A DNA stretch of 64,000 nucleotides, from NCBI RefSeq assembly GCF_900167435.1, contig NZ_FUWS01000001.1, forward strand, positions 539,313 through 603,312. Reading direction: 5' to 3'. The notes beneath the pieces were generated by a model, which was not told the origin of the DNA, searched no databases, and worked only from the letters and a program-made list of their open reading frames with translations. Positions 25,391 through 32,673 of this stretch are shown here, in pieces. Position 1 is the first letter of the stretch, and each line of letters starts with the position of its first letter. This stretch comes from Marinactinospora thermotolerans DSM 45154 (GTDB lineage: Bacteria; Actinomycetota; Actinomycetes; Streptosporangiales; Streptosporangiaceae). The position numbers and the translations under genes are program-made.

Positions 25391-26230
25391 TCAGGCCGAC
25401 TTCGCCAACGTCCCCAGGTACAGCTCCACCACGTTGGGGTCCTCCAGCAGCTCCCGCCCCGTCCCGGTGTAGGCGTTGCGGCCCTGGTCCAGCACGTAGC
25501 CGCGGTCGCAGATCTGCAGGCACCGGCGCGCGTTCTGCTCGACCATGATCACCGAGACACCGGTGGCGTTGATCTGCTTGACCCGCTGGAACACCTCCTC
25601 CTGGTAGATCGGCGACAGCCCGGCCGTCGGCTCGTCCAACAGCAGCACCGACGGCTCCATCATCAGCGCCCGTCCCATCGCCACCATCTGGCGCTCACCG
25701 CCCGACAGCGCGCCCGCCTTCTGCCGCCGCCGCTGCGCCAGCAGCGGGAACAGCTCGGCCACCGCGTCGAAACGCGCGGCGAACGACTTGGGACGCAGGT
25801 AGGCCCCCATCTGGAGGTTCTCCTCGACGGTCAACGTCGGGAACACGTTCTGCGTCTGCGGAACGTAGCCCACCCCACGCGACACCAGTTCGTGCGCCGC
25901 GAGGTTGGCGATGCTCTCCCCCCTCAGCGACAGCCCGCCCGAGCGCACCGGGATCAGCCCGAAGATCGTCTTGATCAACGTCGACTTGCCCGCGCCGTTG
26001 GGGCCGATGATCCCCACGACCTCCCCCTCGTCCAGGGTCAGGGTGCAGCCGTTGAGGATGTTCACCTCGGGCACGTACCCGGCCACCAGCTCGTCGGCGA
26101 AGACCAGGTGGTCGCGCGGGTCCCCCGCCGGCGCCGTCCCGGCCCGCTCCAGCACCTCCTCGCGGACGTGCTGGGCCTCCACGGCGGCCTCGACACCCGA
26201 GGGGCGTTCCTGCTCCGGGTTCCCGCTCAT
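25391..26230 (-). CDS. livF: Branched-chain amino acid-type ABC transporter ATPase LivF
   Basis: 279 residues from the ATG that overlaps the livG stop (ATGA). Walker A GPNGAGKST, Q-loop VPQTQNVFPTLTVEENL, signature LSGGERQ, Walker B VLLLDEPTAGLSP and switch His-region VIMVEQNARRCLQ are all present; the short LivF form ends VELYLGTLAKSA. About 45 extra residues precede the core (MSGNPEQERPSGVEAAVEA), charged and probably flexible. With LivG it forms the nucleotide-binding pair driving the LivHM permease. Confidence 0.93.
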   Translation of the reverse strand: MSGNPEQERPSGVEAAVEAQHVREEVLERAGTAPAGDPRDHLVFADELVAGYVPEVNILNGCTLTLDEGEVVGIIGPNGAGKSTLIKTIFGLIPVRSGGLSLRGESIANLAAHELVSRGVGYVPQTQNVFPTLTVEENLQMGAYLRPKSFAARFDAVAELFPLLAQRRRQKAGALSGGERQMVAMGRALMMEPSVLLLDEPTAGLSPIYQEEVFQRVKQINATGVSVIMVEQNARRCLQICDRGYVLDQGRNAYTGTGRELLEDPNVVELYLGTLAKSA

Positions 26231-27108
26231 CGGTCCTCCTCCGGCTCTGCCGCCGCGGGCACCGCCGTGTCCGACGGCTCCTCGTGGTGGGTGCCCAGGT
26301 AGGCGTCCACCACCTCCTTGTTGGCCCGGATGTCGGCCGGTCGGCCCTCGGCGATCACCCTGCCCTGGGCCAGCACCACGATCCAGTCGCTGATGCCCAT
26401 GATCACGTCCATGTCGTGCTCGACGAACAGCACCGTCATGCCCTCGTCGCGCAACGCCGTGATGTGGCCGAGCAACGACTGGACCAGCGCGGGGTTGACC
26501 CCCGCCATCGGCTCGTCCAGCATCACCATCGACGGGTTCACCATCAGGGAACGCGCCATCTCCAACAGCTTGCGCTGACCGCCCGAGAGACTGCCCGCCA
26601 TCTCGTCCTTCTTGGCCAGCAGCTTGAAGCGCTCCAGCAGCGCCTCGGCGCGCTCGGCGTTGGCGCGTTCCTGACGGCCCCACAGACCGCGCGCGAACGC
26701 CCCCCACATGCGCTCACCCGTCTGGCCGGGCGCCGCCAGCAGCATGTTGTCCATCACCGTCAACCGGGTCAGGGCCTTGGTCAGCTGGAAGGTGCGCACC
26801 ATCCCGGTCCGGGCCACCTGGTGGCCGCCCAGCCGGTTGAGGCGACGCCCCTCGAACGACCACTCCCCCGCGTCCACCCGGTCGAACCCGGTCAGCAGGT
26901 TGAACAGCGTCGACTTGCCGGCACCGTTGGGGCCGATCAGCGCGGTGATCGTGCCGCGCTGGACCTCCAGGTGCTCCACGTCCACCGCGGTGAGCCCGCC
27001 GAAGGAACGGCGCACGCCGTCCACCGTGAGGATGGGGTCGGGCTTGGTCACCCCCGGCTCCGGGGCGACGCCCGCCATCCGGTCCACCGGGGTCGGGTCA
27101 CTTGACAT
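26227..27108 (-). CDS. livG: Branched-chain amino acid-type ABC transporter ATPase LivG
   Basis: 293 residues. Walker A GPNGAGKST, LivG-type insert region FQLTKALTRLTVMDNMLLAA, signature LSGGQRK, Walker B MVMLDEPMAGVNP, H-loop VLFVEHDMDVIMGISD and the C-terminal LivG element VVDAYLG followed by a tail of ~20 residues rich in Glu/Ala. The ATG start overlaps the livM stop by 11 bases. It is cytoplasmic, attached to the permease, and the ATP partner of LivF. Confidence 0.94.
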   Translation of the reverse strand: MSSDPTPVDRMAGVAPEPGVTKPDPILTVDGVRRSFGGLTAVDVEHLEVQRGTITALIGPNGAGKSTLFNLLTGFDRVDAGEWSFEGRRLNRLGGHQVARTGMVRTFQLTKALTRLTVMDNMLLAAPGQTGERMWGAFARGLWGRQERANAERAEALLERFKLLAKKDEMAGSLSGGQRKLLEMARSLMVNPSMVMLDEPMAGVNPALVQSLLGHITALRDEGMTVLFVEHDMDVIMGISDWIVVLAQGRVIAEGRPADIRANKEVVDAYLGTHHEEPSDTAVPAAAEPEEDR

Positions 27109-28084
27109 TGACCAGCATCTCCTTGCGGTTACCGATGATTCCCTGCGGCCGGTAGACGATCAGCAGCAACAACGTCAGGCCCACCATCGCGTGGCGCAGC
27201 GCGCCGACGTCGGAGCCCTGCAGGAACGGCAGGATCCCGGTGGAGGACAGCGAACGCAGCAGCTCGTCGAAGACGGTGAGCAGGAACCACATGACGACCG
27301 CGCCCAGAACCGGACCGAGCGTGCGGCCCGCGCCGCCCAGCAGCAGCATCGCCCACAGGTAGAACGTCACCTGCGGCATGAACTGGTCGGGGGTGATCGT
27401 CTGCTGGTTGATCGCGATCATCGCGCCGGCCAACGCCCCGAACACGCCGCCCAGCACCAGGCTCTGCATCTTGTAGACGAAGACGTTCTTGCCGAGGCTG
27501 CGCACCGCCTCCTCGTCCTCGCGGATGCCCTTGATGACCCGGCCCCACGGACTGTGGATCAGCAGCCACATGACCAGGCAGGCCAGGGCGACCAGGCCCC
27601 ACAGCACCGTCATCAGCCAAAGGTCGCGGGCCGAGAAGGAGATGTCGCCCACCCCGTAGTCGCCCGGCGGGAACGGGTTCGCGTCGTAGAAGTCGCCGGC
27701 GAAGCGCTGGAGACCGTAGACACCGCCGGTGACCTCCTGGGCGAAACTCGCCCGGTAGAGCAGCCGCGCCACCTCGGCCACCGCGATCGTGCAGATCGAC
27801 AGGTAGTCGGCGCGCAGGCGCAGCGTCGGGATGCCCAGCAGCAACGCCAGCACCACGGCGCAGGCCACGCTGACGGCGAACCCCGCCCACAGGGGCAGCC
27901 CGAAGGTCGTCACGCTGACCGCGACACCGTAGGCGCCGACCAGCATGAACCCGACCTGACCGAAGTTGAGCAGACCGGTGTAGCCGAAGTGCAGGTTCAG
28001 CCCGATCGCGGCGAGCGCGTAGATCGCGGCGATCGGACCGATCGCCGTTTCGAATGCGCTGGAGAGGATGTACATGAAGTCCAC
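27098..28084 (-). CDS. livM: Branched-chain amino acid-type ABC permease LivM
   Basis: 328 residues, about ten transmembrane helices. Family stretches: LNLHFGYTGLLNFGQVGFMLVGAYG, RLRADYLSICTIAVAEVARLL, the EAA-like ATPase-contact loop SPWGRVIKGIREDEEAVRSLGKNVF, and GGAGRTLGPVLGAVVMWFL. It ends IVYRPQGIIGNRKEMLVNVK. GTG start with GGAG at good spacing. The livH stop is 9 bases upstream, so H-M-G-F is one transcript. Confidence 0.94.
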   Translation of the reverse strand: MDFMYILSSAFETAIGPIAAIYALAAIGLNLHFGYTGLLNFGQVGFMLVGAYGVAVSVTTFGLPLWAGFAVSVACAVVLALLLGIPTLRLRADYLSICTIAVAEVARLLYRASFAQEVTGGVYGLQRFAGDFYDANPFPPGDYGVGDISFSARDLWLMTVLWGLVALACLVMWLLIHSPWGRVIKGIREDEEAVRSLGKNVFVYKMQSLVLGGVFGALAGAMIAINQQTITPDQFMPQVTFYLWAMLLLGGAGRTLGPVLGAVVMWFLLTVFDELLRSLSSTGILPFLQGSDVGALRHAMVGLTLLLLIVYRPQGIIGNRKEMLVNVK

Positions 28085-28093
28085 GTGCGTCTC

Positions 28094-29479
28094 CTAGCCC
28101 ACCCGCTCGCGACGGCCCAGGATGCCCTGCGGCCGGACCAACAACACGACGATCATGATCGCCAGCGCCCAGGCGTTCATGAGTTCCGAGGGGAACCACA
28201 GCGTCGACAACTGCGCGACCAGGCCGATGACCAGACCACCCACCATGGCCCCGTAGGCGGTGCCCAGTCCGCCCAGGATCACCGCGGCGAACATCAGCAG
28301 GAGCAGGTGGAAACCCATCTGCCAGTACACCGACTGGCTCAGGCCGTAGAAGACGCCGCCCAGCGCGGACAGCCCGCCGCCCAGACCCCACACGTAGAGG
28401 GTGACCCGGTCCACGTCGATCCCCGACGACTCCGCCAGGTCCCGGTTGTCGGCCACCGCCCGCATGGCCTTGCCGATACGGGTGAACTGCAACATCGCCG
28501 CGACCGCCACGAGAACCAGGACCGACAGGCAGATGATCGTCAGCTCGCGGGGCGTGACCCCCACCGGACCCAGCCGGATCATCTCCTGAAGCTGGTACTC
28601 GTCATAGCGTTCGCGGTTGCCCCCGAAGCCGACCAGCAGCAGGTGGCGCAGGATCAGCGCGACGCCGATCGAGACGATGAACATCTGGATCAGGGCCACG
28701 TTGCGCCGGCGCAGCGGACGCCACAGGAACCGTTCCAGGCCGATGCCCAACAGCGCGCCCAGCACGACCGCGATGAGCGCCGCCACCACGAGGGGGACGT
28801 CGTTGAAGGTGGCACCCGTGCTGAACAGCAGCGCCATCATCGCGCCGAAGGTGACCATGTCACCGTGGGCGAAGTTGATCATGCGGGTGGTGCCGAAGAT
28901 CAGGGACAGGCCGATCGCCGAGATCGCGATGACCAGGCCGAAGCTGATGCCCGCGACCGTCAGCTGCACGACCTTCGTCCCGAACGGGGTGGCGGAGCTC
29001 ACCCCGGGGGCGGTGGTGACCCCCTCGGGTGTCCCCTCCCCCTGCGCCGGTTCCTCCTCGGCGGCCTCCTGGGCGGGCTCGCTGGGGGAGGCGGAGGAGC
29101 CCCCCTCCTCCTCGCCCGGCCGCGCGAGGTTGAAGATCACGGTCCGTTGCTGTCCTTCGCGGACTTGGACCTCATCGTGTTCGGGACCCGGCCTTTCCGA
29201 GACGACGTACTCGTCGGGTACGGACTCTTGGTCCAGGACGACGCGGTAGGCGCCCGGTCCGGGCACCTCCACTTCCCACTCTCCGTCGGGGCCGGTCGTC
29301 GCCGTTCCGATCTCCTCCGAGCCCTGGTAGACCGTGATGTCGATTCCCTCGACGGTCTCGGGCTTGCGGATCTGACCGTTCAGCGTCTCCCCGCCCTGGT
29401 CGTCTGCCACCGCTCCGGCCGGGATCACCAGGATGGCGGTGATCACGGCGAGCAGCACAGTCACGAGGCGTCTGCGCAC
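28094..29479 (-). CDS. livH: LivH-type ABC permease with an exported N-terminal domain
   Basis: 461 residues against about 290-310 for ordinary LivH. Residues 170-461 are a complete permease (SLIFGTTRMINFAHGDMVTFGA, RIGKAMRAVADNRDLAESSGIDVDRV, ILGGLGTAYGAMVGGLVIG). In front are a signal peptide (MRRRLVTVLLAVITAILVIPAGAVA), a beta-rich domain at about residues 30-120 (GIDITVYQGSEEIGTATTGPDGEWEVEVPGPGAYRVVL) that fits a carboxypeptidase-regulatory-like/prealbumin fold, and an acidic Ser/Pro/Glu linker (120-165). The frame is continuous and the GTG has AAGGAG upstream, so it is a genuine fusion. The extra domain would lie outside the membrane next to the binding protein. Confidence 0.9.
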   Translation of the reverse strand: MRRRLVTVLLAVITAILVIPAGAVADDQGGETLNGQIRKPETVEGIDITVYQGSEEIGTATTGPDGEWEVEVPGPGAYRVVLDQESVPDEYVVSERPGPEHDEVQVREGQQRTVIFNLARPGEEEGGSSASPSEPAQEAAEEEPAQGEGTPEGVTTAPGVSSATPFGTKVVQLTVAGISFGLVIAISAIGLSLIFGTTRMINFAHGDMVTFGAMMALLFSTGATFNDVPLVVAALIAVVLGALLGIGLERFLWRPLRRRNVALIQMFIVSIGVALILRHLLLVGFGGNRERYDEYQLQEMIRLGPVGVTPRELTIICLSVLVLVAVAAMLQFTRIGKAMRAVADNRDLAESSGIDVDRVTLYVWGLGGGLSALGGVFYGLSQSVYWQMGFHLLLLMFAAVILGGLGTAYGAMVGGLVIGLVAQLSTLWFPSELMNAWALAIMIVVLLVRPQGILGRRERVG

Positions 29480-29615
29480 GCGCGCTCCTTAGCGCATTTC
29501 AGTCATGTACAACTCCGAGACGAAATATCCGGAGCTGGTCGATTGCCATGGGTGGCGCGAGTTTAGCCCGATTTAGCCTATTTATTCAGCACTGCTTAAG
29601 GTGCGTGATCCAAAC

Positions 29616-29641
29616 GTCACGGCTTCGTTCACAACCGTGAC
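29616..29641 (-). promoter_or_regulatory. Inverted repeat upstream of the liv operon
   Basis: GTCACGG - 12 bases - CCGTGAC, 7-base perfect arms, about 140 bases upstream of the livH start. Between it and livH lies AT-rich DNA with TAAACT and TAAAT elements. It is a candidate operator or activator site for the permease operon; the regulator is unknown. Confidence 0.35.
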
Positions 29642-29682
29642 CGGAGCGAGATCCGCGGTGATCGTCGGGGCGAGAGACGACG

Positions 29683-29713
29683 AAGGGCCCGCCGCACACG
29701 CGACGGGCCCCTT
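29683..29713 (-). terminator. Terminator of the ANTAR regulator gene
   Basis: Imperfect hairpin, arms around AAGGGCCCG and CGGGCCCCTT with a short CACACG loop, 20 bases past the stop at 29734 and before the liv promoter region. Confidence 0.6.
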
Positions 29714-29733
29714 GACGAAGACGGGTGACGGCG

Positions 29734-30330
29734 TTACCCCTGCCGACCCTCCAACGTCTCGATGACGGTCTCGGCGACCTTGCGCATGGTCAGCCGGCGG
29801 TCCATGGAGTTCTTCTGAATCCAGCGGAACGCCTCCGGCTCGCTCAACCCGTGCCGGCTCTGCAGGAGCCCCTTGGCGCGTTCGACGAGCTTGCGCGTCT
29901 CCAGGCGCTCGGTCAGCCCGCTCACCTCGGCCTCCAGGGCGGTGAGCTCGGCGTAGCGGCTGACCGCCATCTCGATGGCCGGAACGAGATCAGCCTTGCT
30001 GAACGGTTTGACCAGGTAGGCCATTGCCCCGGCGTCGCGCGCCCGCTCGACGAGCTCGCGCTGGGAGAAGGCCGTCAGGATGACGACGGGCGCGATGCGC
30101 TCCGCCGCGATCCGCTCGGCCGCCGAGATCCCGTCGAGCACCGGCATCTTGATGTCGAGGATGACGAGATCGGGTTTGAGCTCGGTGGCCAGCCGGATGG
30201 CGGTCTCCCCGTCCCCCGCCTCACCCACGACGGCATAGCCGTCCTCCTCAAGCATCTCCTTGAGGTCCAGTCGGATCAGGGCCTCGTCTTCCGCGATCAC
30301 CACGCGGCTCTGCGTCTGCGTCACGCGCAT
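29734..30330 (-). CDS. ANTAR-domain response regulator, PdtaR-like
   Basis: 198 residues from the ATG at 30330. The N-terminal receiver domain has the acidic pair EDE (14-16), phospho-acceptor Asp59 in LVILDIKMP, and Lys in YLVKPF. The C-terminal ANTAR RNA-binding domain (about 145-195) reads RKLVERAKGLLQSRHGLSEPEAFRWIQKNSMDRRLTMRKVAE. This is the actinobacterial PdtaR (Rv1626) layout: the phosphorylated dimer binds paired hairpins in nascent RNA and prevents termination. No partner histidine kinase lies nearby. It is transcribed alone, upstream of and in the same direction as the liv operon. Confidence 0.92.
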   Translation of the reverse strand: MRVTQTQSRVVIAEDEALIRLDLKEMLEEDGYAVVGEAGDGETAIRLATELKPDLVILDIKMPVLDGISAAERIAAERIAPVVILTAFSQRELVERARDAGAMAYLVKPFSKADLVPAIEMAVSRYAELTALEAEVSGLTERLETRKLVERAKGLLQSRHGLSEPEAFRWIQKNSMDRRLTMRKVAETVIETLEGRQG

Positions 30331-30450
30331 GAGCCTACCGAGAACGTGTAGACTTGCGGACGTCGGATCGCCTCCCCCGTCCAGGCGCGACAGGCGACTT
30401 CGATCAAGTGAAGCGGACATACCACTCATACATGTCCTCTTGCACAAAAG

Positions 30451-30534
30451 GCCGGAATGGTGGAATAGGCAGACACGGAGGTCTCAAACACCTCTGCCTG
30501 AAAGGGCTTGTGGGTTCGAGTCCCACTTCCGGCA
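30451..30534 (+). tRNA. tRNA-Leu (anticodon CAA)
   Basis: 84 bases with acceptor stem GCCGGAA / TTCCGGC, discriminator A at 30534, anticodon stem GAGGT / ACCTC (30478-30482 / 30490-30494), anticodon CAA at 30485-30487, long variable arm (TGCCTGAAAGGGCTTG region) typical of a class II tRNA, and T-arm GTGGGTTCGAGTCCCAC. It reads UUG codons, which are rare in such a GC-rich genome. The CCA tail is not encoded. Confidence 0.97.
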
Positions 30535-30547
30535 CGCATCACGGGAC

Positions 30548-30576
30548 AAGAAGAGCACCCTCAGGGTGCTCTTCTT
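30548..30576 (+). terminator. Terminator after tRNA-Leu
   Basis: Fourteen-base perfect arms AAGAAGAGCACCCT / AGGGTGCTCTTCTT with a one-base centre, ending in CTTCTT, 14 bases beyond the tRNA. Confidence 0.85.
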
Positions 30577-30643
30577 CACTTCTGTACCCACACCGTCGCG
30601 GAAAGTCCCCTCCTCCGGCTTCTGCACCCTCGATGCTGGTCCC

Positions 30644-31423
30644 ATGCACCCGCGTGAACTGGTCGACGAGACCCGCCGTCTCACCCGCCAGGGGTTCTCC
30701 GATCAGGTCGTCTCGACGCTCCTGGGAGTCCCCAGAAGCACCATCGGGAACTGGCGCCGTGGCACCAGCAGGGCCGCCCCCCTCCGCAGGGACCCGACCG
30801 GGGACGCCTACTGTCCACGTTGCCACGGCAGACCCCTTTCCTCCGCCTATCCCTATCTCCTGGGGCTCTACCTGGGGGACGGTCACATCACCCCGGTCCG
30901 AAGCGTCTATGGCCTGTCGATCACCTGTTGCGACGACTGGCCGGGGCTCATAGGGCTCTGCGCCGAGGCCATGGGCGCGGTGCTTCCCGTATCGGTCTTT
31001 CGGGTCCGGCGGAGCGGATGCACCGAGGTCAAGTCCACGTCCAGCCACTGGCCCTGCCTGTTCCCCCAGCACGGCCCGGGCCCCAAGCACCGCCGCCCGA
31101 TCCGGCTGGCCCCGTGGCAGCGCGAGGCCGTCGACCGGCGTCTGGACCAGTTCGTCCGGGGCCTGTTCCACTCGGACGGGTGTCGCGCGACCAACTCCAC
31201 GAAGAGGCGGGTCCAGGGGTCGGTCAGACGGTACGAATATCCTCGCTACCTCTTCTCCAACGCCTCCCAGGACATCCTCGGTCTCCTGGGACGCAGTCTC
31301 GACTCCCTGGGAGTCGACTGGCGCCAGAGCCGCCCCGTCACCGAGGGGAGCGTCGGCATGATCTCCGTCGCCAAGCGGGCCTCGGTGGCTCGCCTGGACG
31401 AGTTCGTGGGGCCGAAACACTGA
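30644..31423 (+). CDS. HTH plus LAGLIDADG-type protein (homing-endonuclease-like)
   Basis: 259 residues from the ATG at 30644, 110 bases after tRNA-Leu. Residues 1-42 form a helix-turn-helix (TRQGFSDQVVSTLLGVPRSTIGNWRRG); a CPRC pair (57-60) suggests a zinc knuckle; two LAGLIDADG motifs follow, YLLGLYLGDG (71-80) and FVRGLFHSDG (170-179), each with the catalytic-position Asp. Two motifs make a single-chain LAGLIDADG fold. Free-standing HTH/LAGLIDADG proteins occur in many actinobacteria, often annotated only as transcriptional regulators. It interrupts no gene and no intron or intein is visible. No strong Shine-Dalgarno is seen. It could be an endonuclease or a domesticated DNA-binding regulator. 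Confidence 0.82.
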   Translation: MHPRELVDETRRLTRQGFSDQVVSTLLGVPRSTIGNWRRGTSRAAPLRRDPTGDAYCPRCHGRPLSSAYPYLLGLYLGDGHITPVRSVYGLSITCCDDWPGLIGLCAEAMGAVLPVSVFRVRRSGCTEVKSTSSHWPCLFPQHGPGPKHRRPIRLAPWQREAVDRRLDQFVRGLFHSDGCRATNSTKRRVQGSVRRYEYPRYLFSNASQDILGLLGRSLDSLGVDWRQSRPVTEGSVGMISVAKRASVARLDEFVGPKH

Positions 31424-31641
31424 GCCGCCACCACCTTTTCCGGCCCTAATACGCCTTTTGTGGCGTTCTGTAAATGACGCGCGGCCGGATGCGGTCACAT
31501 CCCGGCTACAACCTGAGCACAACACGCAGGTTCGGTCGCCAGGGGAGGTCGTGGTCCCCGATCCTGGAAAGCGGGAGTCGTCAAGGGGTCTGCGGCGCGA
31601 CTCTTCCCGTCCGCCGCCCACCCGTTCGAAGGGAGTGGCTG

Positions 31642-32586
31642 GTGTTCACCGCGGTGACCGGCGTCCTGGGTGGTTTGGTCATCATCGCCTGGGTCGTGGT
31701 CGCGTGGGCCTCCCGACGCCGCCAACCCTGGTATCTCGCGCCGGTGGCCCTCCTCATCGTCGCTCTCGTCGCCTTCGACCTCCCCGTTTGGGCCCTGCTC
31801 CCGATCGTGGCCCTGGGGGCGGGCACCTTCACCGAACTGGTGGTGGGCACGCGCGAGGCCCCCACGCTGCGCACCAAGGACCCCGACGCCCCCCTGAGCA
31901 CGGAACGGTGGGCCGCCGCGGTCGCCGCACCGTTTCGGGTCGCGTTGGCCGAGCCCTGGGACGTCGTGGTCCGTCCCCAGCTGCGGCGCCGCTACCGCAA
32001 GATCTTCGAGCTGGAATGGGGCGTGGTCGACCGGGAGTCGCTGTTGGCGGCGGTGGAACGGTTGTGGGAGGAGCTGCACACCGGGCACAGCCCGGACCTG
32101 ATCGTGGACTTCCGCGCCGCGACGGCGCGCAGCCGCGACCCCGAGGGCCGGCGTCCGGAGCGCACGATCTCGCTGACCCCCGAGCAGGTGGAGCGGATGC
32201 GCGAGGTCACCGGCGCCGACGACTCCACGCAGACCGTGGTCATCAGCGCCTACCAGTGGTGGAAGTCGGTCCACCTGGTCAGGCTGGCCTGTGGCGGTGC
32301 CACGCTCGACTGGTTGAGTCCGGTCGAGACCCAGAGCCTGCTGCGTCGGGTCGCCTCGGACCTGCAGCGTCGCTACGCGAGCTGGCGGCAACTGGCCGAG
32401 GCGTTCCACGGCGGCTACCTGCTGTGGCAGGGGGGCGGTTTTGAGGAGGCGGACTGCGACCGGGTCTGGACGGCGCTGGGCCTGTTGACCACCGATCCGG
32501 CGAGCCCGTGGAACATGCTGCCCTGGGACATGCCGCTGGAGCGGGTGCCCAACGACCACAACGTCCCCAACGCCCAGCCGCAGTGA
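31642..32586 (+). CDS. DUF1266 membrane-anchored protein
   Basis: 314 residues from the GTG at 31642, chosen for AAGGGAG eight bases upstream; the open frame extends to 31474. Two N-terminal hydrophobic segments (FTAVTGVLGGLVIIAWVVVAW and WYLAPVALLIVALVAFDLP) anchor the protein. A C-terminal DUF1266 domain (about residues 205-300) contains YQWWKSVHLVRLACGGATLDWLS, then RRYASWRQLAEAFHGGYLLWQGG. DUF1266 has no established function. It is monocistronic and faces pyk. The 218 bases between the LAGLIDADG gene and this one are AT-richer and probably contain the promoter. Confidence 0.8.
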   Translation: MFTAVTGVLGGLVIIAWVVVAWASRRRQPWYLAPVALLIVALVAFDLPVWALLPIVALGAGTFTELVVGTREAPTLRTKDPDAPLSTERWAAAVAAPFRVALAEPWDVVVRPQLRRRYRKIFELEWGVVDRESLLAAVERLWEELHTGHSPDLIVDFRAATARSRDPEGRRPERTISLTPEQVERMREVTGADDSTQTVVISAYQWWKSVHLVRLACGGATLDWLSPVETQSLLRRVASDLQRRYASWRQLAEAFHGGYLLWQGGGFEEADCDRVWTALGLLTTDPASPWNMLPWDMPLERVPNDHNVPNAQPQ

Positions 32587-32614
32587 ACCGGCGCGGCGCC
32601 TCCGCCACAACGGG

Positions 32615-32660
32615 GACGGCTCCCCGTTCCGGTGCCGAGGCGCCGGTACGGGGAGCCGTC
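32615..32660. terminator. Bidirectional terminator between DUF1266 gene and pyk
   Basis: Thirteen-base perfect arms GACGGCTCCCCGT / ACGGGGAGCCGTC around a loop that itself contains a CCGG/CCGG stem. It sits between two convergent stops (32586 and 32674). Confidence 0.8.
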
Positions 32661-32673
32661 AAGGGCCGGGAGC

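Noticed and set aside
30451-30576. Phage or plasmid attachment site at tRNA-Leu
   Set aside because: No repeat of the tRNA 3' end is seen downstream, and there is no integrase or mobile genes nearby; xerD is the housekeeping type.
30260-30643. An in-frame extension of the LAGLIDADG gene back through tRNA-Leu and into the ANTAR gene
   Set aside because: It would translate the tRNA and its terminator. The family-like HTH begins at the ATG at 30644.
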